Shown piece after piece: positions 24,089 to 34,445 of a DNA stretch of 64,000 nucleotides. Made by a program: the position numbers and the translations under genes. Where the stretch lies: positions 21,613-85,612 of the forward strand of contig JAJSAM010000035.1 of assembly GCA_024274785.1 (NCBI GenBank). Reading direction: 5' to 3'. Under the pieces are notes generated by a model. The model searched no databases and was not told the origin of the DNA. It saw nothing but the letters and a program-made list of their open reading frames with translations. Source of the stretch: Planctomycetota bacterium (lineage in GTDB: Bacteria > Planctomycetota > JAJSAM01). The number at the start of each line of letters is the position of its first letter. Position 1 is the first letter of the stretch.

Positions 24089-25497
24089 GAGACGTGGACG
24101 TCGTCTACCTGTGCGAGCACATCGCCCGCGAGCTGGATGTGGCGTGCGCGGTGAAACACCTGCTCGCGGAGAAGCACGGCCTCTCCGTCGAGGTGCTCCC
24201 GATCCAGACCGCCGGCGAGTGGGCGACGAAGAACCTCTGGCCGAAGATCGTCGCGGTGCCCTACTCCTACCGGGTGGACGAGTACTACAACCGCAGCTTC
24301 CTCCGTCGCTGGCCCGGTGTCGTGGTGTTCAACCTGGCCTGGGAGCAGCTGCTCTACGACGCGTTCGTCGAAGAGAAGATGCCCTCGGATGTCTTCGCGA
24401 AGCGGTACGTCTTCCACCACGCCTGGGGGGAATTCCACAAGGAGCGGCTCACGAACTACGGCGTCGATCCGGAGCGCATCTTCGTCAATGGCCAGCCCGC
24501 TTACGGCCTTTACCTGCCGCCGTACCGCAACCGCTTCCCCTCCCGCGCGGACCTCGCCCGGGAGCACGGACTCGATCCCGACAAGCGCTGGGTGCTCTTT
24601 CCCGAGAACTACGGCTGGGGGTTCTATCCGCGGCTTCGCATCGACACCCTGCTCGAGAGCGGGATGCCGAAGCAGACGATCGACAACCTGGTGCACTTCT
24701 GCCGGGAATCGGTGCGGATCGCCCTTTCGTGGTGCGCGAAGCTGGCTCGCGAGAACGACGTGGAAGTCATCGTCCGGCCGCGCCCGGCGACGCTGCTCAC
24801 CGACTTCCAGAAGGTGATGGCCGACACGATCGGCGAGCCGCCCCCGGGCCTGCATCTCCTGAAGGAGGGCTCGGTCCGGGAGTGGATCCTCGCCGGCGAC
24901 ACCGTCTTCTCCTCCTACAGCACGACCCTGATCGAGGCGGCGGTGGCCGGCAAGCGACCGTTCATGATCGCTCCGATCCCGCTGGTGGAGGAGCTTTCCG
25001 CGGACTGGTACGAGCACGTGGAGATGGTCACCACCGAGGAGGAGTTTCTCGCTGCGGCGATGGACCCGCAGTCCGCCGGTATCACCGACCGCCTGGAGCA
25101 TTGGGCGAGGGCGACGCTGCTCCCGAGCGGCGACCCCATCGCCGGCGTCGCCGAGATCCTCTCCAGACTCGCCGATCCCGAGCTCGAGCGCCCGGAGATC
25201 CCGACGAGCGATACCTTCCCGGATCGCCACCGTGCCTGGAAGGTCCGCGCCGCAAAGGGAGAACCGGTCTGGACCCGCCTGGCCGCCGCCGGCCACCGTA
25301 TGCGCTTCGGTTTTCGCAAGACCTTCCGCGGCGTCCTCGGCAGCAGCGAGGACGCTTTCATTCTGAAGGAACGCGTGGTCCCCGATGAGCTGAAGGAGTG
25401 GCTCGATGAGCGAGACCTCTTCGACTCGACCGAGGTGGAGCGGATCACCGCCATCTGGTCGGAGGTCATCGCTGCGGCGAAGCCGAGGCGAACCTGA
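24085..25497 (+). CDS. Surface carbohydrate biosynthesis protein (GT-B-like)
   Basis: 470 residues from GTG 24085 (GTGA overlap with the transketolase stop). The first third has VYLCEHIARELDVACAVKHLLAEKHG and PYSYRVDEYYN; the second half has HHAWGEFHKERLTNYG, LFPENYGWGF, IVRPRPATLLTDF and SSYSTTLIEAAVAGKRPFMIAPIP, a GT-B-like nucleotide-sugar domain ending. The pattern is that of surface carbohydrate biosynthesis proteins next to nonulosonate genes. It may transfer the CMP-activated acid to a surface acceptor. About the last 80 residues are basic and less conserved-looking. It is the last gene of the six-gene operon; the next gene is on the opposite strand. Confidence 0.78.
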   Translation: MRDVDVVYLCEHIARELDVACAVKHLLAEKHGLSVEVLPIQTAGEWATKNLWPKIVAVPYSYRVDEYYNRSFLRRWPGVVVFNLAWEQLLYDAFVEEKMPSDVFAKRYVFHHAWGEFHKERLTNYGVDPERIFVNGQPAYGLYLPPYRNRFPSRADLAREHGLDPDKRWVLFPENYGWGFYPRLRIDTLLESGMPKQTIDNLVHFCRESVRIALSWCAKLARENDVEVIVRPRPATLLTDFQKVMADTIGEPPPGLHLLKEGSVREWILAGDTVFSSYSTTLIEAAVAGKRPFMIAPIPLVEELSADWYEHVEMVTTEEEFLAAAMDPQSAGITDRLEHWARATLLPSGDPIAGVAEILSRLADPELERPEIPTSDTFPDRHRAWKVRAAKGEPVWTRLAAAGHRMRFGFRKTFRGVLGSSEDAFILKERVVPDELKEWLDERDLFDSTEVERITAIWSEVIAAAKPRRT

Positions 25498-25561
25498 TTC
25501 GACTTGCGGGGCGCCACGGAAGTCCCCGGGCGCTCGCTCCAGGCGCCTTCCGATACGCGGA

Positions 25562-25771
25562 TCAGGAAGAGACGACCGGCGTGAACCCCGCCCCGGCGAC
25601 GGCCTGCAGAAGGTCGGTGAGCTGCGCACCGGAGCCGTTGACCAGGGCGCGCGGCGGGTCGAGGGTGACCTCGGCGGAATCGACACCGGCCACAGCCTGA
25701 AGGGCATCGGTAGCGGCCTGCACGCAGTGGCCGCAGGTCATTCCACGGATTTCGAGTACGAAGTCAGCCAT
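25562..25771 (-). CDS. Heavy-metal-associated (HMA) domain protein, copper chaperone-like
   Basis: 69 residues. MTCGHC near residue 11 is the metal-binding CxxC loop, preceded by FVLEIRG and followed by VQAATDALQAVAGVDSAEVTLDPPRALV, a complete ferredoxin-like HMA fold. It binds Cu(I) or a similar soft metal and hands it to a partner ATPase. No copper ATPase or regulator is nearby. GGAGG lies just upstream of the ATG. It reads toward the surface carbohydrate gene. Confidence 0.85.
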   Translation of the reverse strand: MADFVLEIRGMTCGHCVQAATDALQAVAGVDSAEVTLDPPRALVNGSGAQLTDLLQAVAGAGFTPVVSS

Positions 25772-26295
25772 ATCGCATCCTCCAGTTCGCAGTTCGGCAC
25801 CAGCACCGCGCAGCCCTGCCGCAATGGAGGATCGATCCCGGAATGGACCGTGCCGGCAGTCCGGGAACGTCACGCAGTTTCGCCGAGTGCCGCGAAGGTT
25901 TCGAATGTCAGCATTACAGGATACCAGCCCGGTCATCGACGGATCAGCAACAGTCCCGCCATCGCTGCCGCATCCCGCACCGCGGCCCGGCCCCAATGAA
26001 GAGTCGACCTCCGGCCGACCGTGCCGGCGGTCCGGGAGCGTCACGCGGAATTTGCGTGCGCCGCGAAGTTTCTGAACGTCAGTACCACAGGAGATCGGGT
26101 CGAAGGAAAGCGGCGGATGCTCGAGAGAGCGGGGATGCCCGGACGGGCCCTTGCGGCGGGAGCCAGCGCCGAGTCCACGGGTGCACCGTCCGGCCTCCGG
26201 CCCGCCCCGGAACCACTCACTTCGCAGGACAGGAGACTCATTTCGCTTGACAGGAGAGTTGGAAACGATGTACCGACGATCGGGGAGGGATCAAG
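25772..26295. other. 524-bp region with a diverged direct repeat and no assigned gene
   Basis: Upstream region of the HMA gene (minus) and of the LysM gene (plus). Two related segments (25846-25922 and 26017-26092) are described separately. A plus-strand frame from GTG 26021 runs to a TGA at 26297-26299 that overlaps the LysM ATG (ATGA), so a 92-residue protein translationally coupled to the LysM gene is possible, but it resembles no known family. I left it uncalled. Confidence 0.35.
25846..26092 (+). repeat. Diverged direct repeat pair, about 76 bp each
   Basis: Copy A is 25846-25922 and copy B 26017-26092, offset 171 bases. On the plus strand both give 24 gap-free codons: VPAVRERHA, four variable residues, AAK, two variable residues, NVS-x-TG. 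At least five of the differences are third-position synonymous changes (GCA/GCG twice, GAA/GAG, AAT/AAC, AGC/AGT). The unit either encodes a conserved peptide or is a recombination or regulatory repeat next to the lower-GC genes. Confidence 0.55.
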
Positions 26296-27303
26296 ATGAA
26301 GTGCACCTTTCACAGAGGATCACAGGTATTCGAGATCTCGAGCGGGATGGACCGATTCGCCCGCATGTACGGCTCGGCCATGCCGAAAACGCGTGAGGAT
26401 CCGGCCGCGTCCGAACCCGGCGCCGCGCCACCATCCGACCCGACCCGCACCTGGGTGAAATTCAAGGTCGTGGACCACCAGACCGGGCAACCTATCGAGA
26501 ATGTGCAATTCCAGGTCATGCTCCCCAGCGGAAACGAGCAAGTCAAAAAAACGGACGCGAAGGGGATCATCGACATTCGCGGGATCCCGGAGGGCTACTG
26601 CTCGCTCACCAGCGATCTCACCGGAGCCCGGATCGATGACACCCGGAGCTTCGTCGGAATGGGCGATGTGGCGGTGCAGGATGCCGACCAGGCTGGTTCG
26701 GAAAAGGCGAAGGGGACGATCCGGATTGCCCGACTCGAAGAGCACAAGGTAGCGAAGGGCGAGACCCTTGATTCGCTTGCTCAGGGAGCCGGGATGACCT
26801 GGCAGGACCTGGCAGCCTTCAACTGGGACACCTCGGCGCCAAAAGAGATCAACGAGCATCTTCGGGACGATGTCGGCTGCACGAACCTGACTGCTGACGG
26901 GAAGAACTACCGGTTCGACGACCAGGACGACCCGGGGATCATCCATGTTCCGCGGAAATGGGAAAAGGCGGGGCTGGCGACAGAGAAGCTTCATGTGATC
27001 AAAGTGAAAAGTGTCGGGGTCTCTAACTATGTAATCATAGAGTTGCTCGACACCGATCCCGGCGATGAGACGGTGAAGGACTACGTCTTTACACTGCGCA
27101 GTGCCGATGGATCCTATGACAAGAGCCAGACGGTGAAAGACGATGTGAACAAGGACAATCGATACCTGGAGCTGTGCTACGAAGCGCTGATTCCGGGTTT
27201 GAAGTATACATTCGAGGTCAATCCGGGCGATGAGGATGAACTCTACAAGATACTCGAGGATGTATCCTATGATGAATTGGTCGAGTCCGAGCATGATTGG
27301 TAG
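26296..27303 (+). CDS. LysM-domain protein with Ig-like domain, possible secretion-system cargo
   Basis: 335 residues, no signal peptide. After a short N-terminal segment, residues about 52-125 form a carboxypeptidase-regulatory/Ig-like beta domain (WVKFKVVDHQTGQPIENVQFQ, DAKGIIDIRGIPEGYCSL). Residues about 148-220 are a LysM-like module (EHKVAKGETLDSLAQGAGMTWQDLAAFNW...IHVPRKW). A beta-rich C-terminal domain follows. LysM plus Ig-like domain without a signal peptide is typical of proteins delivered by type VI or phage-tail-like contractile systems, but no such apparatus is in the window. GGAGGG sits 7-8 bases before the ATG. Base composition drops towards 50-55% G+C here, suggesting horizontal transfer. 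Eleven bases separate it from the next gene. Confidence 0.72.
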   Translation: MKCTFHRGSQVFEISSGMDRFARMYGSAMPKTREDPAASEPGAAPPSDPTRTWVKFKVVDHQTGQPIENVQFQVMLPSGNEQVKKTDAKGIIDIRGIPEGYCSLTSDLTGARIDDTRSFVGMGDVAVQDADQAGSEKAKGTIRIARLEEHKVAKGETLDSLAQGAGMTWQDLAAFNWDTSAPKEINEHLRDDVGCTNLTADGKNYRFDDQDDPGIIHVPRKWEKAGLATEKLHVIKVKSVGVSNYVIIELLDTDPGDETVKDYVFTLRSADGSYDKSQTVKDDVNKDNRYLELCYEALIPGLKYTFEVNPGDEDELYKILEDVSYDELVESEHDW

Positions 27304-27314
27304 AGGCGGGCATC

Positions 27315-29213
27315 ATGACCGTGCATAGGTGCAAGTGGGTACGAGGGAAGCCGGTATACAAATGCACCGACTGCAAGTATGAGAGTGGGTGTGAAGACAA
27401 GGCCAAGGTCAAGGAGCGACTCAAGAAGCGTGTTCCGCTGCGGAATTCCTGCCGAAGAAAGGCGAAGGCGGCGCCTGACAGCCCGGGCTACGATTTCACC
27501 GGGTTCTACGATGAATTTACAAAGTGGTCCAGCTATACATTGCAGATCAACCAGGCAGGCAATCATGTCGAAGGATGGGCACAGGAGATCATCTGGGGAG
27601 GGAGGGGCTCCCGCAATGAAATGACGTTCAGAGGTAGCCTTGAGGGCAAAGTGTTGAAGGTGACGTTCTTTGATGCTGACGAAAAAAGCAAGGGCACCGG
27701 CGAGATCAAGCGCATCTCCGGCGGAACCGGGCATAATCTTCACATCACCATGAACGTGCAAGGCTCGACAAAATACAAGAGCGCGGATTTGCGTTGGCGG
27801 TCAGCGAAACCCAGGCTGTCGGAGTTTGGTCTCCTGTATCTGAAAGATGACTTTGAAAACAAGATCATCAGGTCGCTCGAAACGGCGCCGATCCCCTGGG
27901 GGTCATTCCTCTGGCTGCAGAACCACATGCTGAATTTTACCGGTTGTTCCGTGTTCGGCACCAGTATGCCGATGGCCGACTTCCTGAAGAAGGCCCTGCA
28001 AACGAGCAGGGAGTACCGCGCCAGCAAGTGGCTCTACCGATTGAACAAGTACCTTGAAGAGAAAGTATTCGTCGACAAGAAGCCGACTGGTTGGCATGAA
28101 GCCATGATGCCGGGCGTTCACCTGACCGCACAGTTGATTCTACAGGGATTGACCTACACGCACGACTCGGTCACCAGGACCTTCTTCGAGTGGTTCCAAC
28201 TGATGGCCTACACGGGAGATGTGTCCGGATATAGCGCACTGCTTGAAGATGGCCTTTGGCTGGTGGACAAGAAGCACGCCAAGATGACCTCGGATCCCGC
28301 GCAAAAGCACTATTACCGGTTCGAGTTCGATGTTTCAGGCTTGTCGGCGGATGTGTTTATCGGTATTGGAGCGTTTACCGGCCTGGTCGACATATTCAAG
28401 CTCCAGAGCGACAAGAAGACAACGATCTGGAAAGTCACCCACAAGATGACCGTCGCCTGTTTCGGTGCCGGTGCCGGTGTTGCCTACACTTCGCGCGTCA
28501 AGGCCAGGAGCGCGGTGAAGGAAGTGGGCTTCGAATGGCAGAAGAACGACTTTCTGGGGACATGCACCATCCTGGAGGCCGGGGCCGCGATTTCCACGCC
28601 TACGTCCAGCCCCAGCATCTCCGACCCCTGGATGACCGTCAAGGGGAGTGAGAACATGCCGCCGATCACGGTCAAGTTGGATCAATGCGATTCATTCGGC
28701 GTGGGGGCGCAGGCGGGACTGACGTTCTATATTGGAAAGATCATGGAATTGAGCAGGACGACCACGGACCGCACCCATGAAGGTTCTCCGTGGTCCAAGC
28801 AACTGAAGATGCGAACTGGGAGGGAGTGTGAGTTCAATACAGGGTGTGCGATCTTGAAGGAGGAGGCGAGAGAGTCCCTGAGGGTGCTGTGTGCGAAGGA
28901 GCTTCTGTTTGTGAAGGATCTGACTCGTGGGGGGGGGCGGTACTCCTCGAAACTCAGCATCAAGGCGCACACCGATCGTGTCGATTGTGAGCAGAGAAAT
29001 GACGAGTTGTCGAAGTTCCGGGCGGAGAATGTCGTTCAGGCCATTGAGGATATCATCGGGAAGAAACTGAACAAGAAGGCGGTGGAAGTGAGTGCGCTCG
29101 GAGAAAAGGAAGCGAAGAACAAGGGGGATGCGAATAATTCCGACAAGGCCGAACGAAGGCGGGTGGATGTCCTGCTCAACGGCGTGAAGGTCGTCACGAT
29201 CAAGGCCAGGTAA
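27315..29213 (+). CDS. Large Cys-rich, lipocalin-like and OmpA-domain protein, lower GC
   Basis: 632 residues from ATG 27315. The N-terminus has CKWVRGKPVYKCTDCKYESGCEDKA, a Cys-rich zinc-finger-like motif. Residues about 60-155 (YDFTGFYDEFTKWSSYTLQINQAGNHVEGWAQEI, GTGEIKRISGG) resemble a lipocalin-like barrel. The middle (about 170-480) is unassigned, with Gly-rich membrane-prone strands (DVFIGIGAFTGLVDIF, VACFGAGAGVAYTS). The last 100 residues are an OmpA-like peptidoglycan-binding domain (IKAHTDRVDCEQRNDELSKFRAENVVQAI...DKAERRRVDVLLNG). No signal peptide. G+C is clearly lower than the neighbours and adenine-rich codons are common. With the LysM protein upstream, I infer an acquired two-gene unit that acts on or at a cell wall, possibly a toxin or an anchored structural protein. 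Confidence 0.68.
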   Translation: MTVHRCKWVRGKPVYKCTDCKYESGCEDKAKVKERLKKRVPLRNSCRRKAKAAPDSPGYDFTGFYDEFTKWSSYTLQINQAGNHVEGWAQEIIWGGRGSRNEMTFRGSLEGKVLKVTFFDADEKSKGTGEIKRISGGTGHNLHITMNVQGSTKYKSADLRWRSAKPRLSEFGLLYLKDDFENKIIRSLETAPIPWGSFLWLQNHMLNFTGCSVFGTSMPMADFLKKALQTSREYRASKWLYRLNKYLEEKVFVDKKPTGWHEAMMPGVHLTAQLILQGLTYTHDSVTRTFFEWFQLMAYTGDVSGYSALLEDGLWLVDKKHAKMTSDPAQKHYYRFEFDVSGLSADVFIGIGAFTGLVDIFKLQSDKKTTIWKVTHKMTVACFGAGAGVAYTSRVKARSAVKEVGFEWQKNDFLGTCTILEAGAAISTPTSSPSISDPWMTVKGSENMPPITVKLDQCDSFGVGAQAGLTFYIGKIMELSRTTTDRTHEGSPWSKQLKMRTGRECEFNTGCAILKEEARESLRVLCAKELLFVKDLTRGGGRYSSKLSIKAHTDRVDCEQRNDELSKFRAENVVQAIEDIIGKKLNKKAVEVSALGEKEAKNKGDANNSDKAERRRVDVLLNGVKVVTIKAR

Positions 29214-31777
<2,564 letters not shown>

Positions 31778-31807
31778 CCGGTCCGGAGCGCGCGGGGGCC
31801 ACTGCGG

Positions 31808-31813
31808 TACAAT
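31808..31813 (+). promoter_or_regulatory. -10-like hexamer close to a start codon
   Basis: TACAAT ends 9 bases before the ATG of the phospholipase D-like lipoprotein. If it is a true -10, transcription would begin within a few bases of the start codon (leaderless or nearly so). Similar placements are seen before 3474 (GATAAT at 3460) and 48025 (TATAAC at 48013). No good -35 is seen here. Confidence 0.3.
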
Positions 31814-31822
31814 CGTCGCGTC

Positions 31823-33370
31823 ATGAAGACCGTACTGCCATTCGTCGTGCTCACGATCTGTCTCGGCTGTTCCTCGTTGCCGGACATCTCCGACCGGACG
31901 GTGTCGTATGCGTTCCTCGACACGGCGGACACCGTTCTCGGACGCGGATTTGCGGAGGAGGTCCGTGCGCATCCCGGTGAAACCGGGGTCTACCCCCTGG
32001 TGCGGGGGCTCGATGCCTTCGTGGCCCGGGCAGTGCTGGCGCGACTCGCGGAGCGGAGCATCGACGCGCAGTACTACCTCTATCACGACGACCTGGTCGG
32101 CAACCTGTTCACCGCGGAGCTGGTCCGGGCCGCGGATCGGGGTGTTCGCGTGCGACTGCTCGTGGACGATATGTCCGTCGGGGATCGGGATCTCGGCGCG
32201 GCCATTCTCGCCAGCCACCCGAACATCGAAGTCCGGCTGTTCAACCCGTTCGCACGGGACGGCAGCAAGCTCTTGCAGTTCATCACCCGCTTCGGCTCGG
32301 TGACCCGGCGCATGCACTGCAAGTCCTTCATCGTGGACAGCCAGGCGGCCATCCTCGGGGGGCGCAATATCGGGGACGAGTACTTCGAGGCCGGCGACAA
32401 CCTGGCGTTCACCGACCTCGACGTCATGGTCATCGGATCGGTGGTGCCGAAGGTCTCCGGCTTCTACGACCTCTACTGGAACAGCGACTTCGCCTATCCG
32501 GCAGAGGCCATCCGAGGCGCTCCGATCGTGCCGAAGGAGGCCGCCGCGGCCCGGCGCGAACACCTGGAATTCGTCCGGGCCCAGGAGGGCTCGTCCTACC
32601 TGAAGGCGCTTTCGGAGTCACATCTCGCCAACGCCCTTCGCGCTGGATCGCTGGAGTTCGACTTCGGGGCCGCCGACCTCGTCTACGACCGCCCGGAGAA
32701 GTTGAAGGACGATGCCGATGACGAGGAGCACCACCTCTCGAAGAAGATCGCGCCGTACTTCGAAGAGGTGGAGCGGGAACTCCTCATCATCTCCCCGTAC
32801 TTCATTCCCGGCGACGGGGGAGTGGAGTTCCTGACCGGTCTCGTTTCGCGTGGGGTTCGCGTGGCGGTGCTGACCAACTCGCTCGAAGGGAACGACGTCG
32901 GCATCGTTCATGCCGGCTACGCGAAGTACCGGGAGGGGCTGCTCCGCGGTGGCGTCGAGCTCTACGAGATGCGAAAAGTGCTCAGCAAGACGGAGCGCAA
33001 GGCCTCCGGAGGCGCGTTTGGCTCCTCGCACTCGAGTCTCCATGCCAAGGCATTCTGCTTTGACCGGAAGAAGGTGTTCATCGGCTCCCTGAACCTCGAC
33101 CCTCGTGCCGTCATCCAGAATGCGGAGGTGGGGGTCGTGATCGAGTCCGAGAAGCTCGGCGAAGGCTTCGCGGACTGGTTCGATGGCAACATGGAACAGC
33201 TCGCCTATCGCCTGACGCTGAAGACGAACTACTACGGCTCGAAGTACATCGAGTGGCGCGGCATCTCGGAGGGCAAGCCACGTACGTTCTATGCGGATCC
33301 CCACTCGAGCTTCCTGAAGCGCTTCGGCCTGGCGCTCCTCGGCCTGCTGCCGATCGAAGATCAGCTCTGA
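31823..33370 (+). CDS. Phospholipase D/cardiolipin synthase-like lipoprotein
   Basis: 515 residues. Signal sequence with a lipobox-like LGC near residue 16 (VVLTICLGCSS) suggests membrane anchoring. Two HKD motifs are intact: MHCKSFIVDSQAAILGGRN and LHAKAFCFDRKKVFIGSLN, each H-x-K-x4-D. ARLAERSIDAQYYLYHDDLVG and LLVDDMSVGDRD fit the PLD-like fold of bacterial DUF-type phospholipases with cardiolipin synthase-like architecture. It probably hydrolyses or transfers phosphatidyl groups in the envelope; activity as a nuclease is less likely with a lipobox. It stands between icd and a convergent enoyl-CoA hydratase gene. Confidence 0.87.
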   Translation: MKTVLPFVVLTICLGCSSLPDISDRTVSYAFLDTADTVLGRGFAEEVRAHPGETGVYPLVRGLDAFVARAVLARLAERSIDAQYYLYHDDLVGNLFTAELVRAADRGVRVRLLVDDMSVGDRDLGAAILASHPNIEVRLFNPFARDGSKLLQFITRFGSVTRRMHCKSFIVDSQAAILGGRNIGDEYFEAGDNLAFTDLDVMVIGSVVPKVSGFYDLYWNSDFAYPAEAIRGAPIVPKEAAAARREHLEFVRAQEGSSYLKALSESHLANALRAGSLEFDFGAADLVYDRPEKLKDDADDEEHHLSKKIAPYFEEVERELLIISPYFIPGDGGVEFLTGLVSRGVRVAVLTNSLEGNDVGIVHAGYAKYREGLLRGGVELYEMRKVLSKTERKASGGAFGSSHSSLHAKAFCFDRKKVFIGSLNLDPRAVIQNAEVGVVIESEKLGEGFADWFDGNMEQLAYRLTLKTNYYGSKYIEWRGISEGKPRTFYADPHSSFLKRFGLALLGLLPIEDQL

Positions 33371-33378
33371 TCCGCCCG

Positions 33379-33406
33379 GGTGCGGCCCCCCGGAGGGCGC
33401 CGCACC
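33379..33406. terminator. Hairpin between convergent genes
   Basis: GGTGCGGC (33379-33386) and GCCGCACC (33399-33406) form a perfect 8-bp stem with a 12-base loop, 8 bases after the stop of the PLD-like gene. It can serve this gene and the converging enoyl-CoA hydratase gene. Confidence 0.6.
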
Positions 33407-33424
33407 GTCGGTGGTGCGCTCGTA

Positions 33425-34183
33425 TCAGAACTTCGTGGCGGCTTCGCGCAGGAGCGCCTGCGTTTCCTCCGACTGCCAGCACCTCACGAAACTCCGCTCC
33501 CGGGCGGTGGACTCCGCGCGCAACCTCGCCAGCATCGGCGCCAGACGCCCCTCCTTGACCAGCCGGATCACCTGCCGCGGACGCGACCCGAGCATCGCGG
33601 CGTGCTCCACCGCCGCGGCCATGACCCCGGCCTCGGGGAGGACGCGGTCGCAAAGCCCCATCCGGAGTGAGTCCGCCGGTTCGTAGAACTCCCCCGAGTC
33701 GATGACCTCTCGCGTGAACCGCTCACCGACCGCGGCATGCAGAGCACACTCGCCGGGGAGGGGCACGGGAACACCGATCCGGATCTCGTTCAGCCCCATC
33801 AGCCTCCGCCCCTCGGCGACGAACCGGTAATCGCAGCAAAGGGCCAGCACGCAGCCGCCAGCGACTGCGTGCCCGGTGATCGCGGCAACCGTGGGGATCG
33901 GGATCGTGAGGAGTTCGATGGAGAGATCGTTGAAGGCCCGGAAGAACCGCATGAGCTCAGCATCGGGCAGTCCGAGCAACTCCGGCAGGGCGAGGCCGAG
34001 GGAGAAGAACTTCGGGCTCGTCGAGGCCAGCACCAGACCCCGGATGGCTGGATCCGCGGCGATCTCGTCGAGGGCCGAAGAGAGTTCGGCGACGAGAGCG
34101 GGGCTCAGGGGGTTGGTGATCCCGTTGGCGAGCTCGAGGATCGCCACGCCGTCTCGCCTGGATCGTCTGGTCAGGGTTGCCAC
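33425..34183 (-). CDS. Enoyl-CoA hydratase/isomerase family protein
   Basis: 252 residues from a GTG at 34183 supported by GGAGGA. Crotonase fold: VAILELANGITNPLSPALVAEL, LASTSPKFFSLGLALPELL (first oxyanion-hole region), ITGHAVAGGCVLALCCDYRFVAEG (second, with the AxAGGG-like loop), LNEIRIGVPVPLP, and the ESGEF-like EFYEPADSLRMGLCDRVL. The layout is closest to enoyl-CoA delta-isomerase-type members, which need only one acid. It should act on acyl-CoA double bonds in fatty acid degradation. It ends a minus-strand group with the small membrane protein and the ABC-F gene; the link to ETF-QO at the left end is only thematic. Confidence 0.85.
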   Translation of the reverse strand: MATLTRRSRRDGVAILELANGITNPLSPALVAELSSALDEIAADPAIRGLVLASTSPKFFSLGLALPELLGLPDAELMRFFRAFNDLSIELLTIPIPTVAAITGHAVAGGCVLALCCDYRFVAEGRRLMGLNEIRIGVPVPLPGECALHAAVGERFTREVIDSGEFYEPADSLRMGLCDRVLPEAGVMAAAVEHAAMLGSRPRQVIRLVKEGRLAPMLARLRAESTARERSFVRCWQSEETQALLREAATKF

Positions 34184-34194
34184 AGTTCCTCCGG

Positions 34195-34428
34195 TCAGGC
34201 GGTCCGGCTGCGCATGAGCAGGCCGACCGCGGAGCAGAACAGGATACCCACGATGACGGCGCCCTGCCCGAAGGGGCCGGGACCGCCGATCACGCCGCCC
34301 TGGTCCGGGATCGCCGCCAGCGCCGGGTTCGGGAGGTTGCCCATCAGCTCGAGTGTCGCGGCGATGACGCCGATCAGTGCCGCACCGACCGTGACGGCGA
34401 TCCACTTTCTGCGCAGGGAACCAGTCAT
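34195..34428 (-). CDS. Small membrane protein with two predicted membrane helices
   Basis: 77 residues from ATG 34428. WIAVTVGAALIGVIAATLELM and FGQGAVIVGILFCSAVGLLM are two membrane segments joined by a short Gly/Pro-rich loop (IPDQGGVIGGPGPFG). No family recognised. The ATG has a GAGG-type ribosome site. A GTG at 34449 that overlaps the ABC-F stop (GTGA) would add 7 residues. It lies between the ABC-F gene and the enoyl-CoA hydratase gene with small gaps, so the three are probably cotranscribed. Confidence 0.62.
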   Translation of the reverse strand: MTGSLRRKWIAVTVGAALIGVIAATLELMGNLPNPALAAIPDQGGVIGGPGPFGQGAVIVGILFCSAVGLLMRSRTA

Positions 34429-34445
34429 CTCGCCCTCACCTTGTT

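Noticed and set aside
26021..26299. A 92-residue frame coupled to the LysM gene start
   Set aside because: The ATGA overlap is suggestive but the protein has no family similarity and starts inside a repeat; kept as a comment rather than a gene.
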